NCBI RefSeq assembly: GCF_001307315.1
Contig: NZ_LGUC01000001.1
Location: forward strand, 1,798,001 to 1,862,000
Direction: 5' to 3'
Length of the DNA stretch: 64,000 nt
Source: Halolamina pelagica
GTDB lineage: Archaea > Halobacteriota > Halobacteria > Halobacteriales > Haloferacaceae
Below are positions 1-10,450 of the stretch, one piece after another. The position numbers were made by a program, and so were the translations under genes. Numbering within the stretch: position 1 is the first letter of the stretch; every line of letters starts with the position of its first letter. The notes beneath the pieces are model-generated. The model saw only the letters and a list, made by a program, of their open reading frames with translations, was not told where the DNA came from and made no database searches.

Positions 1-767
1 ACCGAGAACGCCAGCCGGAACAGCACCAGCGAGCGCAACATCGGCAGCTTCAGCAACTTCTTGATCGTCCCGACCCCCGACTGGGCCTCGGGGTCGTCGA
101 CGCCGCCACCCGGGTCGTCGCGGAGATTGAAGTAGACGAGCACGAACGCCCCCAGCGTGACGGCGGCGAGGATGGCGAACACCACGCTCGACTGGAGCGG
201 GTCGTACATCGAGAGCAGCAGCCCGCCGACCACGTCGCCGGCCAACGAGGAGAACGCCGCGACCTGATTGTACGAGCCCAGCCAGCGACCGCTCTCGTCG
301 TCGGGCGAGATCTGCCCGACGACCGTCGAGCCGGTGATCCAGAGGATGCTGGCACCGATCCCCTGTACCATCCGGACGTAGATGACTTGGATCGACCCGC
401 TGGTCGTCCAGAGGGCACCCGCCCCGACCCCTTCGAGAGCGGCGACGATATCCGCATGGACGGGGTGCCCGATGAGCATGTACCCCACGAACACCAGGAC
501 GTTGATCAGGAGGCCGGCCAGCAGCCACCGCTTGGCGTTCCCGGTGTCGATCTTGCGGCCAAGCGGGAGGACGATGAACAGCTGGACCAACGCGAACGCG
601 GTCCCCCACAGCCCCTCGATGAACCCGGAGGTGCCGAACGCGTCGGCGTAGAGGGCGAGCGCGATGATGATGGTCGAGTACGCCTGGCTCCGCGCGAACG
701 CCGTCCCCGCAAGCGAGAGGAACTCGCGGTTCCTGAGCAGGGCGACCGAGTTTCCGAACCGGGCCAC
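1..767 (-). CDS. MFS family transporter, C-terminal part off the window
   Basis: Reading leftwards from a GTG at 767 the frame is open to the window edge (about 255 codons). The protein has alternating hydrophobic stretches of about 20 residues separated by short charged loops (for example the loop GRKIDTGNAKRW after a helix), the pattern of a major facilitator superfamily permease; the fragment covers roughly the first six or seven membrane spans. A TTTATC box about 30 bp upstream of the GTG supports this start and a leaderless transcript. Substrate cannot be told from the sequence. The gene is divergent from nothing nearby; the next gene leftwards is outside the window. Confidence 0.75.
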   Translation of the reverse strand, partial: MARFGNSVALLRNREFLSLAGTAFARSQAYSTIIIALALYADAFGTSGFIEGLWGTAFALVQLFIVLPLGRKIDTGNAKRWLLAGLLINVLVFVGYMLIGHPVHADIVAALEGVGAGALWTTSGSIQVIYVRMVQGIGASILWITGSTVVGQISPDDESGRWLGSYNQVAAFSSLAGDVVGGLLLSMYDPLQSSVVFAILAAVTLGAFVLVYFNLRDDPGGGVDDPEAQSGVGTIKKLLKLPMLRSLVLFRLAFS

Positions 768-936
768 GGGTGATCGGATCGAACACGACAGCGACGGATA
801 AAGGAATCCATCTCTGCAGGCGTTTCCGACGACGAGCGGCAGGATTTGCCGGATCGTTGCGGCCCGGTCGAGCGACTGCTGCGACCGACAGTGCCACCGG
901 CGAGTGACGTGCGACTCGGCGACCGCTTGCCCGGGG

Positions 937-1737
937 TTAGAGCTCGATCCGTTCGACCAGGCCGGCGTCGCTCTTCGTGTTGACGGCGACGATCCGGACC
1001 GCGTCCTCGAGCATCGAGTCCCGGAGCTTCGACTTGAGGAGATTGTCGACCTGGTAGACGCCGGCGGCGTTGACCATCTCGATCTCGACCATCACGGGCG
1101 TCCCGTTGCCCGGCTGGAGGCTGACCTCGCGAATCGCCTGGCTGGAGAGCGTGTTGATGCCCCGGCCGCCCTCCTCGTAAGGGATACGCGAGCGACCCCG
1201 CTCCATGTCGAGCGCGTCGGCGACGCGAATGACGCCGGCTTCCCGGGTCAGCGGCGTCTCCTCGGTGTGGTGACAGAGGATCGCATGGAGCACTTCGGCC
1301 TTGATTCGGATCTGTTCGGGAGTCTCGTAGAACTGATCGAGGAACTCGTCGAGGAAATCAGCCGCCAGCGGAATCGAGTAGTAGACGTGGTCGTCGCGGT
1401 GGACGACGTGCCCCACGTCGTGAAGCGTCGCCGCCAGGGCGATGATGACCGGCTCGTCGGCTTCGTCGAGCCCCTGGTCGGTCGCGCCGTTGAACGGCAC
1501 GTTACCCGCCTTCAGCAGGTCGTAGAGCCGGAGCGCGCGGTTCCGAACGATCTCGATGTGCTTGGTTCCGTGATCGTTGTACCCCTTCCGGGTGACCGCG
1601 TTGACGTTCTGAGCCTCGAGGTAGGCCTCGACTTCCGGGTGCTCGACCAGTTTCGGCAGCACCTCGTTCAGTCGCTCGTCCGGGAACGCGTGCTCCTCCG
1701 CGGGGTCGTATTTGTGTCCGGTGGTCTCGCTGGCCAT
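937..1737 (-). CDS. HD-domain phosphohydrolase
   Basis: A 266-residue soluble protein with a clear HD motif, TLHDVGHVVH at residues 104-113, preceded by an upstream His pair (YNDHGTKH, residues 53-60) that normally supplies further metal ligands. HD proteins are metal-dependent phosphohydrolases acting on nucleotides or other phosphate esters; the specific substrate is not evident. The protein starts MASETTGHKYDP and is acidic throughout. It lies just downstream of the peroxiredoxin gene on the same strand (45 bp between them), so the two may share a transcript. No frame problem is seen. Confidence 0.85.
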   Translation of the reverse strand: MASETTGHKYDPAEEHAFPDERLNEVLPKLVEHPEVEAYLEAQNVNAVTRKGYNDHGTKHIEIVRNRALRLYDLLKAGNVPFNGATDQGLDEADEPVIIALAATLHDVGHVVHRDDHVYYSIPLAADFLDEFLDQFYETPEQIRIKAEVLHAILCHHTEETPLTREAGVIRVADALDMERGRSRIPYEEGGRGINTLSSQAIREVSLQPGNGTPVMVEIEMVNAAGVYQVDNLLKSKLRDSMLEDAVRIVAVNTKSDAGLVERIEL

Positions 1738-1782
1738 CGACTCACAACCACGATGCGGACCGAAAAAAGACCGTCGGGTGGG

Positions 1783-2279
1783 TCAGATGTCGGCAGCAGC
1801 GTCGACGGCGGCCGAAATAGCCTCGTAGTCGGGTTCGGTCCCGGGATCGTCGGCCAGCCACCGGTACGTGACGGTGCCGTCGGCGTCGACGACGAACACG
1901 GAGCGCCGGGCGACGCCGTCCATGTCGAAGCGTTCGTACGTCGTCCGCACGCCGTACGTCTCGCAGATCGAGCCGTCGTTGTCGGCGACCAGCGGGAACG
2001 GAAGCGACTCCGCCTCCCGGAACGCCGCGAGTGCCCACGGGAGGTCGGTGCTGATCCCGAGCACGGTGGCTCCGCCGGTCGCCAGCGGGGTGAGACTGTC
2101 GCGGAACGTACAGAGCTCGGTCGTACAGGTGCCCGAGAACGCCGCCGGGAAGAACGCGAGGACCGTCGGTGTCTCGCCCAGATACGCCGTCAGGGGGCGG
2201 GGGTAATCCCGTCCGCGTCGGCGACGGGGGCGGAGAACGTGGGCGCGTCGGTACCGACTGTGGGCACGGTGTCGTCCAT
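1783..2279 (-). CDS. Peroxiredoxin (AhpC/TSA family), one base missing in assembly
   Basis: A thioredoxin-fold peroxidase that would reduce hydroperoxides in the cytoplasm. The diagnostic segment FSGTCTTELC carries the peroxidatic Cys and a second Cys five residues on. The N-terminus (MDDTVPTVGTDAPTF, start 2279) and the body (LTAYLGETPTVLAFF onward) are in different frames; they join at two runs of five G on the plus strand at 2193-2203, where one extra base restores a continuous protein of about 166 residues. A pyrimidine-rich CCTTTTCC box about 28 bp upstream of 2279 may be the promoter. It is divergent from tatA, so this interval carries two promoters. Confidence 0.8.
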
Positions 2280-2340
2280 GTTGATGCCCGGGGCGGCCGC
2301 GGGAAAAGGGCTCTCCCCCGGTCCATATTTCCAAAAGGCC

Positions 2341-2345
2341 TATAG
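2341..2345 (+). promoter_or_regulatory. TATA box of tatA
   Basis: TATAG lies 28-32 bp before the ATG at 2373, the spacing expected for a leaderless haloarchaeal transcript. This favours the ATG at 2373 over the in-frame GTG at 2352, which is only 7 bp from the box. Confidence 0.55.
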
Positions 2346-2372
2346 TCGGTTGTGGGGTACATCAGCATAGAG

Positions 2373-2648
2373 ATGTTCCAGACTGCGCCGCTTCAAGTAC
2401 CGATTCCCGGGGGACCAGAGCTCATCATCATCCTCCTCGTGCTCGTGTTGCTGTTCGGCGCGAACAAGATCCCCAAGCTGGCTCGGTCGACCGGGCAGGC
2501 GATGGGTGAGTTCCAGAAGGGCCGCCAGGAGCTGAACGAGGAGCTCGAAGAGATGAAGGAGGGCCCGGATTCGGACGACAGTTCCACCTCCTCGACGGCG
2601 TCCGAGGACACCGACGAGGCGGAGACCGAGAGTTCGACGAGCGAGTAG
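2373..2648 (+). CDS. tatA: Twin-arginine translocase subunit TatA
   Basis: A 91-residue protein with one N-terminal membrane helix (about residues 14-29) followed by the signature hinge and amphipathic helix FGANKIPKLARSTGQAMGEF, then a charged Glu-rich region and a Ser/Thr/Asp tail. This is the normal size and layout for TatA/TatE, which forms the pore that exports folded proteins carrying RR signal peptides, a route used by most haloarchaeal secreted proteins. The window also encodes one likely client, the RR lipoprotein at 60118. Start chosen at the ATG because of the TATA box spacing. tatC is not in the window. Confidence 0.92.
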   Translation: MFQTAPLQVPIPGGPELIIILLVLVLLFGANKIPKLARSTGQAMGEFQKGRQELNEELEEMKEGPDSDDSSTSSTASEDTDEAETESSTSE

Positions 2649-2693
2649 CGCAGAAGCGTGTTCTTTTGTCCCCCGACCCGGTAGCGGCGGCTA

Positions 2694-2766
2694 GGGCGTG
2701 TGGCCTAGCGGACAGGGCGAGGGGTTCCTAACTCCTCGATCGTGGGTTCGAATCCCACCACGCCCG
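2694..2766 (+). tRNA. tRNA-Arg (anticodon CCT)
   Basis: The 73-nt segment folds as a full cloverleaf: acceptor GGGCGTG / CACGCCC with discriminator G2766, a D arm with GCCT opposite GGGC, anticodon stem AGGGG / CTCCT around loop TTCCTAA (anticodon CCT at 2727-2729), a five-base variable loop, and T arm GTGGG / CCCAC with loop TTCGAAT. CCA is not encoded. A short T tract follows immediately (2767-2770) and may terminate transcription. It decodes the Arg codon AGG. No intron is present. Confidence 0.95.
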
Positions 2767-2853
2767 TTTTCCGGCGAACGAAGTGGACCGTGGAACCGGC
2801 TCGGAGGGGTCGAAATCCGCTACACCAGTCCTCCCTGCGAGTCCGTGGGGCCG

Positions 2854-3444
2854 TTACTCCGCTCCGGCCTCCATCCGCTCGTAGCGCTCGACGAACCGGG
2901 AGCGACACGACGGGCAACAGAAGTGGTACACGTCGTCGCCGAGCCGTTCGGTTTCGCCCTCGCTGTCGACCGTGTTGCCGCACTCGGCACAGGTGAGCGC
3001 GAACTCCACGCCGCCGAGAGCTGGCGTCCACGCCACGTCGTCGACGACCGAGATCTCTCGCTCGGCCACGTCGGCGTCGCCGATCAGCTCTGCCAGCCAG
3101 TCGCGGACGCCGTCGGCCTGCGCCCGGCCGTAGAACAGCAGCTCTTCCTCGGCAGTCACGAACAGGTGTTCGACGGCGCTCGCCGCCGCGACGCGTTCAC
3201 GGAGGGCGTCCATCCCGCTATCGACGGCGAGACGTACGAACACCGGGACGCCGGCACGCAGCTGCGACCGATCCACGTCGACGGTGAATCGCTTGAGGAC
3301 GCCGGAGTCCTCTAGGCGCGTGACGCGGTCGGAGACCGCCGGCCCCGAGAGCCCCACCTCGTCGCCGATGTCGCTGTAGGGCCGGCGGGCGTCCGCTGCG
3401 AGCAGTTCGATGATTCGAAGGTCCGTCTCGTCGAGGTCGCGCAC
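2854..3444 (-). CDS. Lrp/AsnC-type regulator with C-terminal TRASH metal-binding domain
   Basis: A 196-residue protein. Residues 1-55 form the Lrp-type winged helix (DETDLRIIELLAADARRPYS and GLSGPAVSDRVTRLEDSGVL), the middle resembles the Lrp ligand domain, and the end holds a Cys-rich TRASH domain with ligands C152, C155 and the cluster around 174-180 (HFCCPSC). Lrp-TRASH proteins in haloarchaea are linked to copper or other metal response; that role is inferred from the family. The GTG at 3444 is chosen because a TATA-like TATCCTTT lies about 25 bp upstream; the frame is open further but that extension looks non-coding. Convergent with the tRNA gene. Confidence 0.87.
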   Translation of the reverse strand: MRDLDETDLRIIELLAADARRPYSDIGDEVGLSGPAVSDRVTRLEDSGVLKRFTVDVDRSQLRAGVPVFVRLAVDSGMDALRERVAAASAVEHLFVTAEEELLFYGRAQADGVRDWLAELIGDADVAEREISVVDDVAWTPALGGVEFALTCAECGNTVDSEGETERLGDDVYHFCCPSCRSRFVERYERMEAGAE

Positions 3445-3547
3445 AGCGGGCGTACGGCCACCGAAAGGATATGGCTTCCGCGGGCCGTTCTCCGGACTGA
3501 TACTCCCAGGGGAGATTTTTTGCGTACGGGGATAGAGCGAGTAGTCA

Positions 3548-6500
3548 ATGGCTACCGACGAGGGTGACTCCACTCCGAGCCCGCTTGACGGCGAGGTCGC
3601 GGAGCCGGTCGAGCCCACCGACGACGGACCGGACGCTGTCGTCGGATCGTACACGTGGGACGATTTTCTTCGTGAGCACGGCGAACCGGACGCGGCACGG
3701 ACGCTCTACCAACGCTTCGACGAGACGCCCGGGAGCGACCGCTGGGGCGAAGGGGAGCGGGCGCTCACCCGTGAGGACTGGGAGCGCACCGATTTCGATC
3801 CCGACGAGTACCTGGGGTTCCCCCCTGGGAGATCGAGGCGCGGATCGGCGCCGCCGGCCGGGTCGCACAGGACATCACCGAGTACTCGGATTTGATCGGC
3901 TACGACGAGACGCCGGTCATCAAGGACATCTACGGCTGGGAGGACTACAAACGGGAGTACTTCTACGACGAAGGCGGCGATCCCCCGACCGACGCCGAGG
4001 GCGAACCCGAGACGTTCGACGCCGAGGAGGCACTCGGGTTCCCGCCCGAGACGATCGGCGCGACGATGGCCGACTGCGAGCGCGCCGGCGAGGAACTGCA
4101 GGAACTGATCGACGAGCGCACGGTGGACGTCGACGACCAGGTCGACGAGGACGCCTTCTTCTCCGATCCGCAGGGGCGAACCACCGTCGCCAACCGCTAC
4201 GACCTGGAGAAAACGGTCCCATTGGCGAAGAAGCACCACTTCGTGGAGCGGGACCGCTACTGGGTCAACAAGCCCTACTCCTTCGTGGTGATCTTCCGCT
4301 CCACGAAGGAGAACGAGATCAAGTACTACGTCGTCCAACCCACCTCACCGAGATCGAGTCGGAGCTGTCTGCGTATCTGACCGACAAGCTCCGCGCGTCG
4401 ATCAAGTACGAGGACGAGGGCGCGACCGCCGGCGACGAGGACCACCGGCGGTCGGTGATCGAGACCAAAACCCGGGAGCTACTGGATCGCTACGACCTCT
4501 ACGACGAGCCCAACGACGACGGCCAGGGCGGCGGCCTCGGGAACCACGTCGCCGACGCGTTCGGGATCGACCCCGACGGCGGCGTCGGCGGCCGCGTCAT
4601 CGATCTGCTGGGGTACGAGGAGCCCGTCGACGGCGTCCGTGATCTAGAGGGTATCGAGGTTCGACCGGAGCCGGTGCTGCTCGAAGAGGACGCCGACATC
4701 CTCAACGAGTACCAGGTCGAGAAGCTGCTGTACTACCTCGAACGGGACTTCATCGGCTACGAGCGCATCGACGGCATCAAGCACGACATCAACGTCGAGG
4801 ACATCTCCTGTGACGGGTACAACTCCCCCGTTTTCGTCTACCACTCCGACTACGAGCAGATCATCACCAACGTCTACCACGAGGAGGATGAGCTCGACGA
4901 CTTCGTCGTTAAACTCGCCCAACGCTCCGGAAAGGGGATCTCCAAGCGCCGACCACAGGTCGACGCCACACTCCCGGACGGCTCGCGTGCCCAGCTGACG
5001 CTCGGGCGGGAGGTGTCAGACCACGGGACGAACTACACGATCCGACAGTTCAAGGACGTGCCGTTCACCCCGGTCGACTTGATCAACTGGCAGACGTTCA
5101 GTCTGGACGAGATGGCGTTCCTGTGGCTCTGTATCGAGAACCACAAATCGCTCATCTTCGCCGGCGGGACGGCGTCCGGGAAGACGACCTCACTGAACGC
5201 GGTCTCGCTGTTCATCCCGTCGAACACGAAGATCGTCTCCATCGAGGACACCCGCGAGGTCGAACTGCCCCAGCGCAACTGGATCGCCTCCGTGACGCGC
5301 CCGTCGTTCTCCGACGACGACAAGGGCGACGTGGACGAGTTCGACCTGCTGGAGGCCGCGCTCCGACAGCGTCCCGACTACATCGTGATGGGCGAGATCC
5401 GTGGCGAGGAGGGGCGCACACTGTTCCAGGTCATGTCTACGGGACACACGACGTACACGACGTTCCACGCCGACAACGTGGGCGAGGTGCTGAAGCGGTT
5501 CACCACCGAGCCGATCAACGTCTCGAAGACGATGTTCACGGCGCTGGATCTGGTGTCGATCCAGACGTCCACCCGTGTCCAGGGGCAGAAAGTGCGCCGG
5601 AACAAGTCGCTGACCGAGATCAACCACTACGACGCCGAGAACGACGAGATCAACGTTCAGGACGTGTACCAGTGGCAGGCCGAGACGGACGAGTTCCTGA
5701 AGATGGGGAACTCGAACACGCTGGAGGAGATCATGTTCGATCGCGGGTGGGACCGCGAGAAGCTCGATCTGGAGATCTTCAAACGGCAGACGGTGCTTGC
5801 CTACCTGATCCACGAGGGGCTGAACACGTACACGCAGGTGGCGGCGACGTTCCAGGCGTTCATCAACGACCCCGAGACCATCCTCTCGCTGATGGCCAAC
5901 GACCAGCTCGAGGCCTCACTCGAGGATCTCCGGGAGATGGAGTCCGTGCTGATCGACATCGACCCCGAGAAGGAGGAGATGGTCCCCCGGCCCGACCCCA
6001 ACGACGAAATCCTGGCCGAGACACGGCAGATCCTCGACCGCGCCGAGGAGGAGCTGTTCGAGCAGTACTACGGCGAGACGCCGGACGGCGTGGCGGACGC
6101 TCTGGTCGAGACGCAACCCCAGGGCAACGTCGAGGCCACTACCGACGCCGCCGGCGAACTCCCAGCCGGGGCCGAGTCGGTGGGCGCCGACGACGGCCCG
6201 GACCGCGACGCGATCGACGCCGGGAGCGACGACCAGGAAGCGATCGACGACAGCCCGGACGAGGAGCCGATGCCCGAACTCGGACCCGGCGACGACGAAC
6301 CCGACGGCGCTTCTGCGGGGGACGACGGCGAGGCAGCCACCGACAAGCCGGCGGCTGGGCCGGAGCCCGAGTCGGTCGACGAGGCGTTCGACACGTCGTC
6401 GACGACACCGACCACCGACGACGGCGAGCCCGATGGCGAATCGGCGGCGGAGCCAAGCGACGAGGGGCAGTCCGCGGACGACCCGTCCGTCGGAAACGGG

Positions 6501-7332
6501 TTCGGTACCACCACGCCTACCGACGAGGCGTTCGAAGCCGGCCCCGAGGTCGACGACGAGTTCGGTGCGCAGCCGCCTACTACCGAGCGGTTCGACGACG
6601 CTCAGTCCAGCGGCGACGGGGTCGGCGATCAGCCGTCCGGCGACGATCAGTTCGACGACGAGCAGCCGATCGATGACCCGTTCGCTGACGATCCGGCCGG
6701 CGACGGCCAGCCCGGGGAGGATTCGGCCCTGCGCCACCAGTCCGAGGGGAACCCGGCCCCGATGGAGGGGCAGGCGACGAAGCCGGTTCGGACCGGCCGA
6801 TGGCTGACGAGGAACCAACCGCTGACGATCCGTTCGACGGCGATCAAGCCACTGACGACCCCTCGAAGACGAACCGGGTACCGACGATCCGTTCGACGAC
6901 GGCCCGGCCACGGACGGGTTCGACGACGATCCTCACACAGACCACCCGTTCGGGACCGGAGCAGCCACCGACGGGTCAGACGAGGAGGAGGAATCCGGCG
7001 ATCGGGCTGGCGACGAACCGCTCGAGTGGGACGACCACGACGACTCGGACCAACCACCCATTCAGTTCGGTGGCGAGTCCGACGACGCCGGCGACGACGA
7101 GTCGGACGAGCCGGCGATCCAGTGGGAGGAAGCGCCGTCCGACGACTGGGACGACCCGAGCGATCTGACCTTCGACGCCGGCGACGACGACCCGCTGTTC
7201 GATTCCGACGACGCCGACGACCCCGACGACCTGTTCCTCGGCGTGCCCGAAGACGAGGACGACTCGGGCGAGGAGTCCGAGAGCGGTGTCGACGTCGACT
7301 CGTGGTCACTCGACGAGGAGGGCGACGAGTAG
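3548..7332 (+). CDS. Type IV pilus/secretion ATPase (PilB/GspE-like), long acidic tail, four missing bases
   Basis: The hexameric motor ATPase of an archaeal type IV pilus system. The catalytic core contains Walker A GGTASGKT (near 5161-5190), the segment VMGEIRGEEGRTLFQVMSTG and the His box TTYTTFHADN. Before it lies the usual N-terminal region, with two similar pieces GFPPWEIEA and GFPPETIGA. After about 6000 the protein becomes a roughly 430-residue Asp/Glu/Pro/Gly-rich, apparently disordered tail with recurring DDPF and FDD patches. The frame breaks near 3822, 4341, 6766 and 6873; each is cured by one added base in a C or G run, giving about 1,260 residues. The stop (7330-7332) abuts the next ATG, so it is the first gene of the pilus operon. 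Confidence 0.88.
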
Positions 7333-9348
7333 ATGAGCCTCGAACTCGGCGAGGGGCCCGACAGCGACTCCGGCGCGCTGGCGGACGCGTTCTACCCGCT
7401 GTACGAGCTGCTGTTCGAGTCGGAGAGCGACTTCGTCAGCGACGTGGAGGGGAAGCTGACCGAGGCCCGGATGAACCAGGCGGTCGAACTCTACCTCTCG
7501 CGGGCGCTCGCCGTCGGCGTCCTGATCGGTGGCGCGCTCTGGCTGGTCGGGAGCCTGCTCGGGTGGGCGGTGTTCGAACTCGGGCTGATCACACCTGAGA
7601 CCCTCAGCCTCGGGATCCCCGCCGGAAGCGCCGAGATGGCGGCGACGCTGAAGGCAGCGACGGTGCCGGCGGTGATCCTCCTGTCGGGGCTCGTCTTCGG
7701 GAGCATCGGCTTCGGCATGGGGTTCGGCACGATCGTCGCGATCCCCTACTCCCGGGCATCGGCGCGCGAACGGGAGATCAACATGCTGCTCTCGGACTCG
7801 GTCTCCTACATGTACGCGCTCTCGGTCGGCGGACTGAACCAACTCGAGATCCTCGAGTCGATGGCCGACGCCGACGACACGTACGGCGAGGTCGCAAAGG
7901 AGTTCCAGAGCATCGTCAACGAGACGGAGTACTTCGGCACCGACTACCGGAACGCGGTGCGCAAGCAGTCGATGGAGACGCCGAGCGACGAGCTCTCGCA
8001 GTTCCTCACGGACATGCTCTCGATCATCAACTCCGGCGGGGATATGGAGCAGTTCCTCTACGACAAGAAAGAGAAGCACATGCGCACCGCCAAGCAGGAA
8101 CAGGAGACGACCCTCGAGACCCTGGAGCTGTTCGGCGAGATGTACATGACGCTCTCGCTGTTCCCCTGCTGCTCATCATCATTCTCGTCGTAATGAGCAT
8201 GATGGGCAGCGGCCGGGAGCGGTTGATCTACGGGACCGTCTACGCCCTGATCCCCTGACCGGCGTGGGCTTTCTGGTGATGATCTCGACGGTGAAGCAGG
8301 ACGAACCCGGCGACGGCTACCTCTCGCCGGGGCAGGGGAACGAGCGGCTCGAGGCTAGTCGCGACGAGGGGCTGTTCCACCTCGGGCTGATCGAGGCGTT
8401 CACCGGTGGGTTCGACGTGTTCAACCGGATCAAGTCCCGCGAGGGGAACTACAAGACCAAACAGCTGCTTTCGGCCCCCCAGCTGTTCTTCCGGGACAAC
8501 CCGCTGTTCACGCTGGCGCTCACGGTGCCGACGGCGCTGGCCGTGATGGGCGTGCTGTTCACCGACGGCTCGATGCCGACGACGTGGGAGGGGATGATCG
8601 CGAACCCGATCTGGGGACGTTCGTCTGGTTCTACGTCCCCTCGTACATGACGCTCGTGCCGCTGGCGTTCTTCTACGAGTGGAACGGGCTGACCCGACGG
8701 TCGATCACCGGGAAGCTCTCGGAGAACCTGCGGAAGCTCTCCTCGGCCAACGACACGGGCCAGACGCTGCTCGAGTCGATCCAGACCGTCGCCGACACGT
8801 CGACGGGGAAGCTCGCCGACGAGTTCGAGGTGATGTACGCGAAGGTGAACTACGGGATGAGCCTGCGGGAGGCGATGGTCGAGTTCAACAACAAGTACCA
8901 CATCCCCCGGCTGGCGCGGACGATCAAGCTGATCGCGGAGGCCCAGGAGGCGTCGAGCCAGATCACCGACGTGCTCTCGACGGCCGCACAGTCCTCCGAG
9001 AACCAGGACGATATCGAGCGCGAGCGGAAATCCCGGACGCGGATGCAGGTGGCGATCATCCTGATGACCTACCTCACGCTGCTGGCGGTGATGGCGATCC
9101 TGAAGGTGCAGTTCCTGGACACGATGGCGGGGATGGGCGGCGGGGGCGGCAGCGCCGGCGGGCTGAGCTTCGGCGCCAGTATCGACACCCAACTGCTCTC
9201 GCTACTGTTCCTGCACGCCGTGACGCTACAAGCGGTGCTCTCGGGGTTCATCTCGGGGTACATCCGCGACGCCCAGATCATCTCTGGCGTGAAGTTCGTC
9301 GTGATCCTGCAGACGCTGGCGCTGGCGGTCTGGGTGGTGGTAGTGTGA
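7333..9348 (+). CDS. Type IV pilus membrane platform protein (PilC/TadC-like), three missing bases
   Basis: Partner of the upstream ATPase: a polytopic membrane protein holding T2SSF-type domains. Hydrophobic blocks are visible near 7500-7600, 7660-7760, 8150-8280, 8510-8680 and 9050-9340, with cytoplasmic helical segments such as SMETPSDELSQFLTDMLSI and a second copy-like region STGKLADEFEVMYAKVNYGM, consistent with two T2SSF repeats. Frame breaks near 8164, 8252 and 8613 are all at C or G runs and all cured by one base, yielding about 670 residues. It starts one base after the ATPase stop and its TGA overlaps the GTG of the next gene, so the three are translationally coupled. Confidence 0.87.
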
Positions 9349-9845
9349 GCCGCCTCGTCGACGACGAGCGCGGGCAGACGGTGCTCGACTACGCGATCGG
9401 CGTGGGGATCTTCCTCGTCGCGGTCACGTTCGTCGTCGCCACCATCCCGGGGATGTTCGCCCCGTTCGTCGGCGCCGGCGACGCCCAGATCGCCGATCGG
9501 GTCGCCACCTCGCTGTCGACCGAGCGGCTCGGGTCCCCCGACGAGCAGTACCTGCTCGACCGGAGCTGTACGGTCGCGTTCTTCGAGCAGTTGGACGGCG
9601 GAGCCGCCGTTCCAGCGGACTGTCGCTTCGACAGTTCGGCGACCACTATCCAGGAGATGTTCGCCCTCGATGACGGGCAAGCGGTTCAGATCACCGTCGA
9701 GAACGCGAGCGGCGGCGCCGCCGTCGTCGACGGCACGACGCTCTCGGCCGGGGACGACCCGCCCAGCAGCGTCTCGGTCACCACGGCCCGCCGGACCGTC
9801 GCCATCGACGGGACGACGTACTGGCTGGAGGTGCGTGCGTGGTGA
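9345..9845 (+). CDS. Pilin-like protein with N-terminal hydrophobic anchor (DUF7287-like)
   Basis: A 166-residue protein beginning VSRLVDDERGQTVLDYAIGV, in which a short charged leader precedes a hydrophobic helix (about residues 18-38) and a soluble domain of beta-rich composition. The RGQTVLDYA layout resembles class III signal peptides or pilin-like anchors of haloarchaeal pilus clusters. A Cys pair is present (SCTVAFF and ADCRF). The GTG start overlaps the stop of the platform gene and its TGA overlaps the next start, showing tight coupling. The family name is from memory of the cluster and is less certain than the pilin-like reading. Confidence 0.72.
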   Translation: MSRLVDDERGQTVLDYAIGVGIFLVAVTFVVATIPGMFAPFVGAGDAQIADRVATSLSTERLGSPDEQYLLDRSCTVAFFEQLDGGAAVPADCRFDSSATTIQEMFALDDGQAVQITVENASGGAAVVDGTTLSAGDDPPSSVSVTTARRTVAIDGTTYWLEVRAW

Positions 9846-10450
9846 CGGGCGGCGATCGCGGGCAGGCCCACGCGCTCGAGGCGATCACGGCGGGGATGTT
9901 GCTGCTCGCCAGCCTGCTGTTCGCGCTGCAGGTCACCGCGGTGACGCCGCTGACCGGGAGTACGTCGAGCCAGCACATCGAGAACCAGCAGGCGAAGCTC
10001 GCCGAGGGAGTGCTGGCCGCGGAGGCCGAGAACGGGACGATCGTGCCGACGGTGCTGAGTTGGAACGAGTCGGGTCAGTTCAACGGGGCCGAGCAGGGCG
10101 GGTTCCACGGCGGCGGCCCGCCGACGGCGTTCGGGAACGTGCTGGACCGGACGCTGCGAGAGCGCAACATCGCGTTCAACGTGAACGTCTACTTCATCAC
10201 CGGGGACGGGGAACGGAGCCGCCACCCGGTACAGTTGGTGGATCTGGGATCGCCCTCCGACCACGCGTCGACGGCCTCGCGGTCGTTCACCGTGTACGAC
10301 GACGACGTACTCCGGGAGACCAACGAGAGTACCGAGTCGACGAATCGGACGGACACGACGCTCGCGGAGGCGGACTTCTTCGCACCCGACGCCCACGACA
10401 GTCGGGTGTACAACGTACTGGAGGTGGAGGTGGTCGTATGGCGGATGTAG
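9839..10450 (+). CDS. Pilus-cluster membrane-anchored protein (DUF7288-like)
   Basis: A 203-residue protein with N-terminus GDRGQAHALEAITAGMLLLA, a charged leader followed by one hydrophobic helix with a conserved Glu at its start, as in pilin-type anchors where the Glu at position +5 guides assembly. The exterior domain is polar with several NxS/T sequons (ENGT, NESG, NRTD), suited to a surface protein. Two GTG codons in a row (9839, 9842) could start it; both overlap the stop of the preceding gene. Its stop lies inside the first codons of the next gene. Confidence 0.7.
   Translation: MVTGGDRGQAHALEAITAGMLLLASLLFALQVTAVTPLTGSTSSQHIENQQAKLAEGVLAAEAENGTIVPTVLSWNESGQFNGAEQGGFHGGGPPTAFGNVLDRTLRERNIAFNVNVYFITGDGERSRHPVQLVDLGSPSDHASTASRSFTVYDDDVLRETNESTESTNRTDTTLAEADFFAPDAHDSRVYNVLEVEVVVWRM

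Noticed and set aside
3564..3820. Basic Arg/Ser/Thr-rich frame at the start of the ATPase gene
   Set aside because: Wrong-frame translation; the acidic frame from 3548 is the coding one and is rejoined after missing bases.
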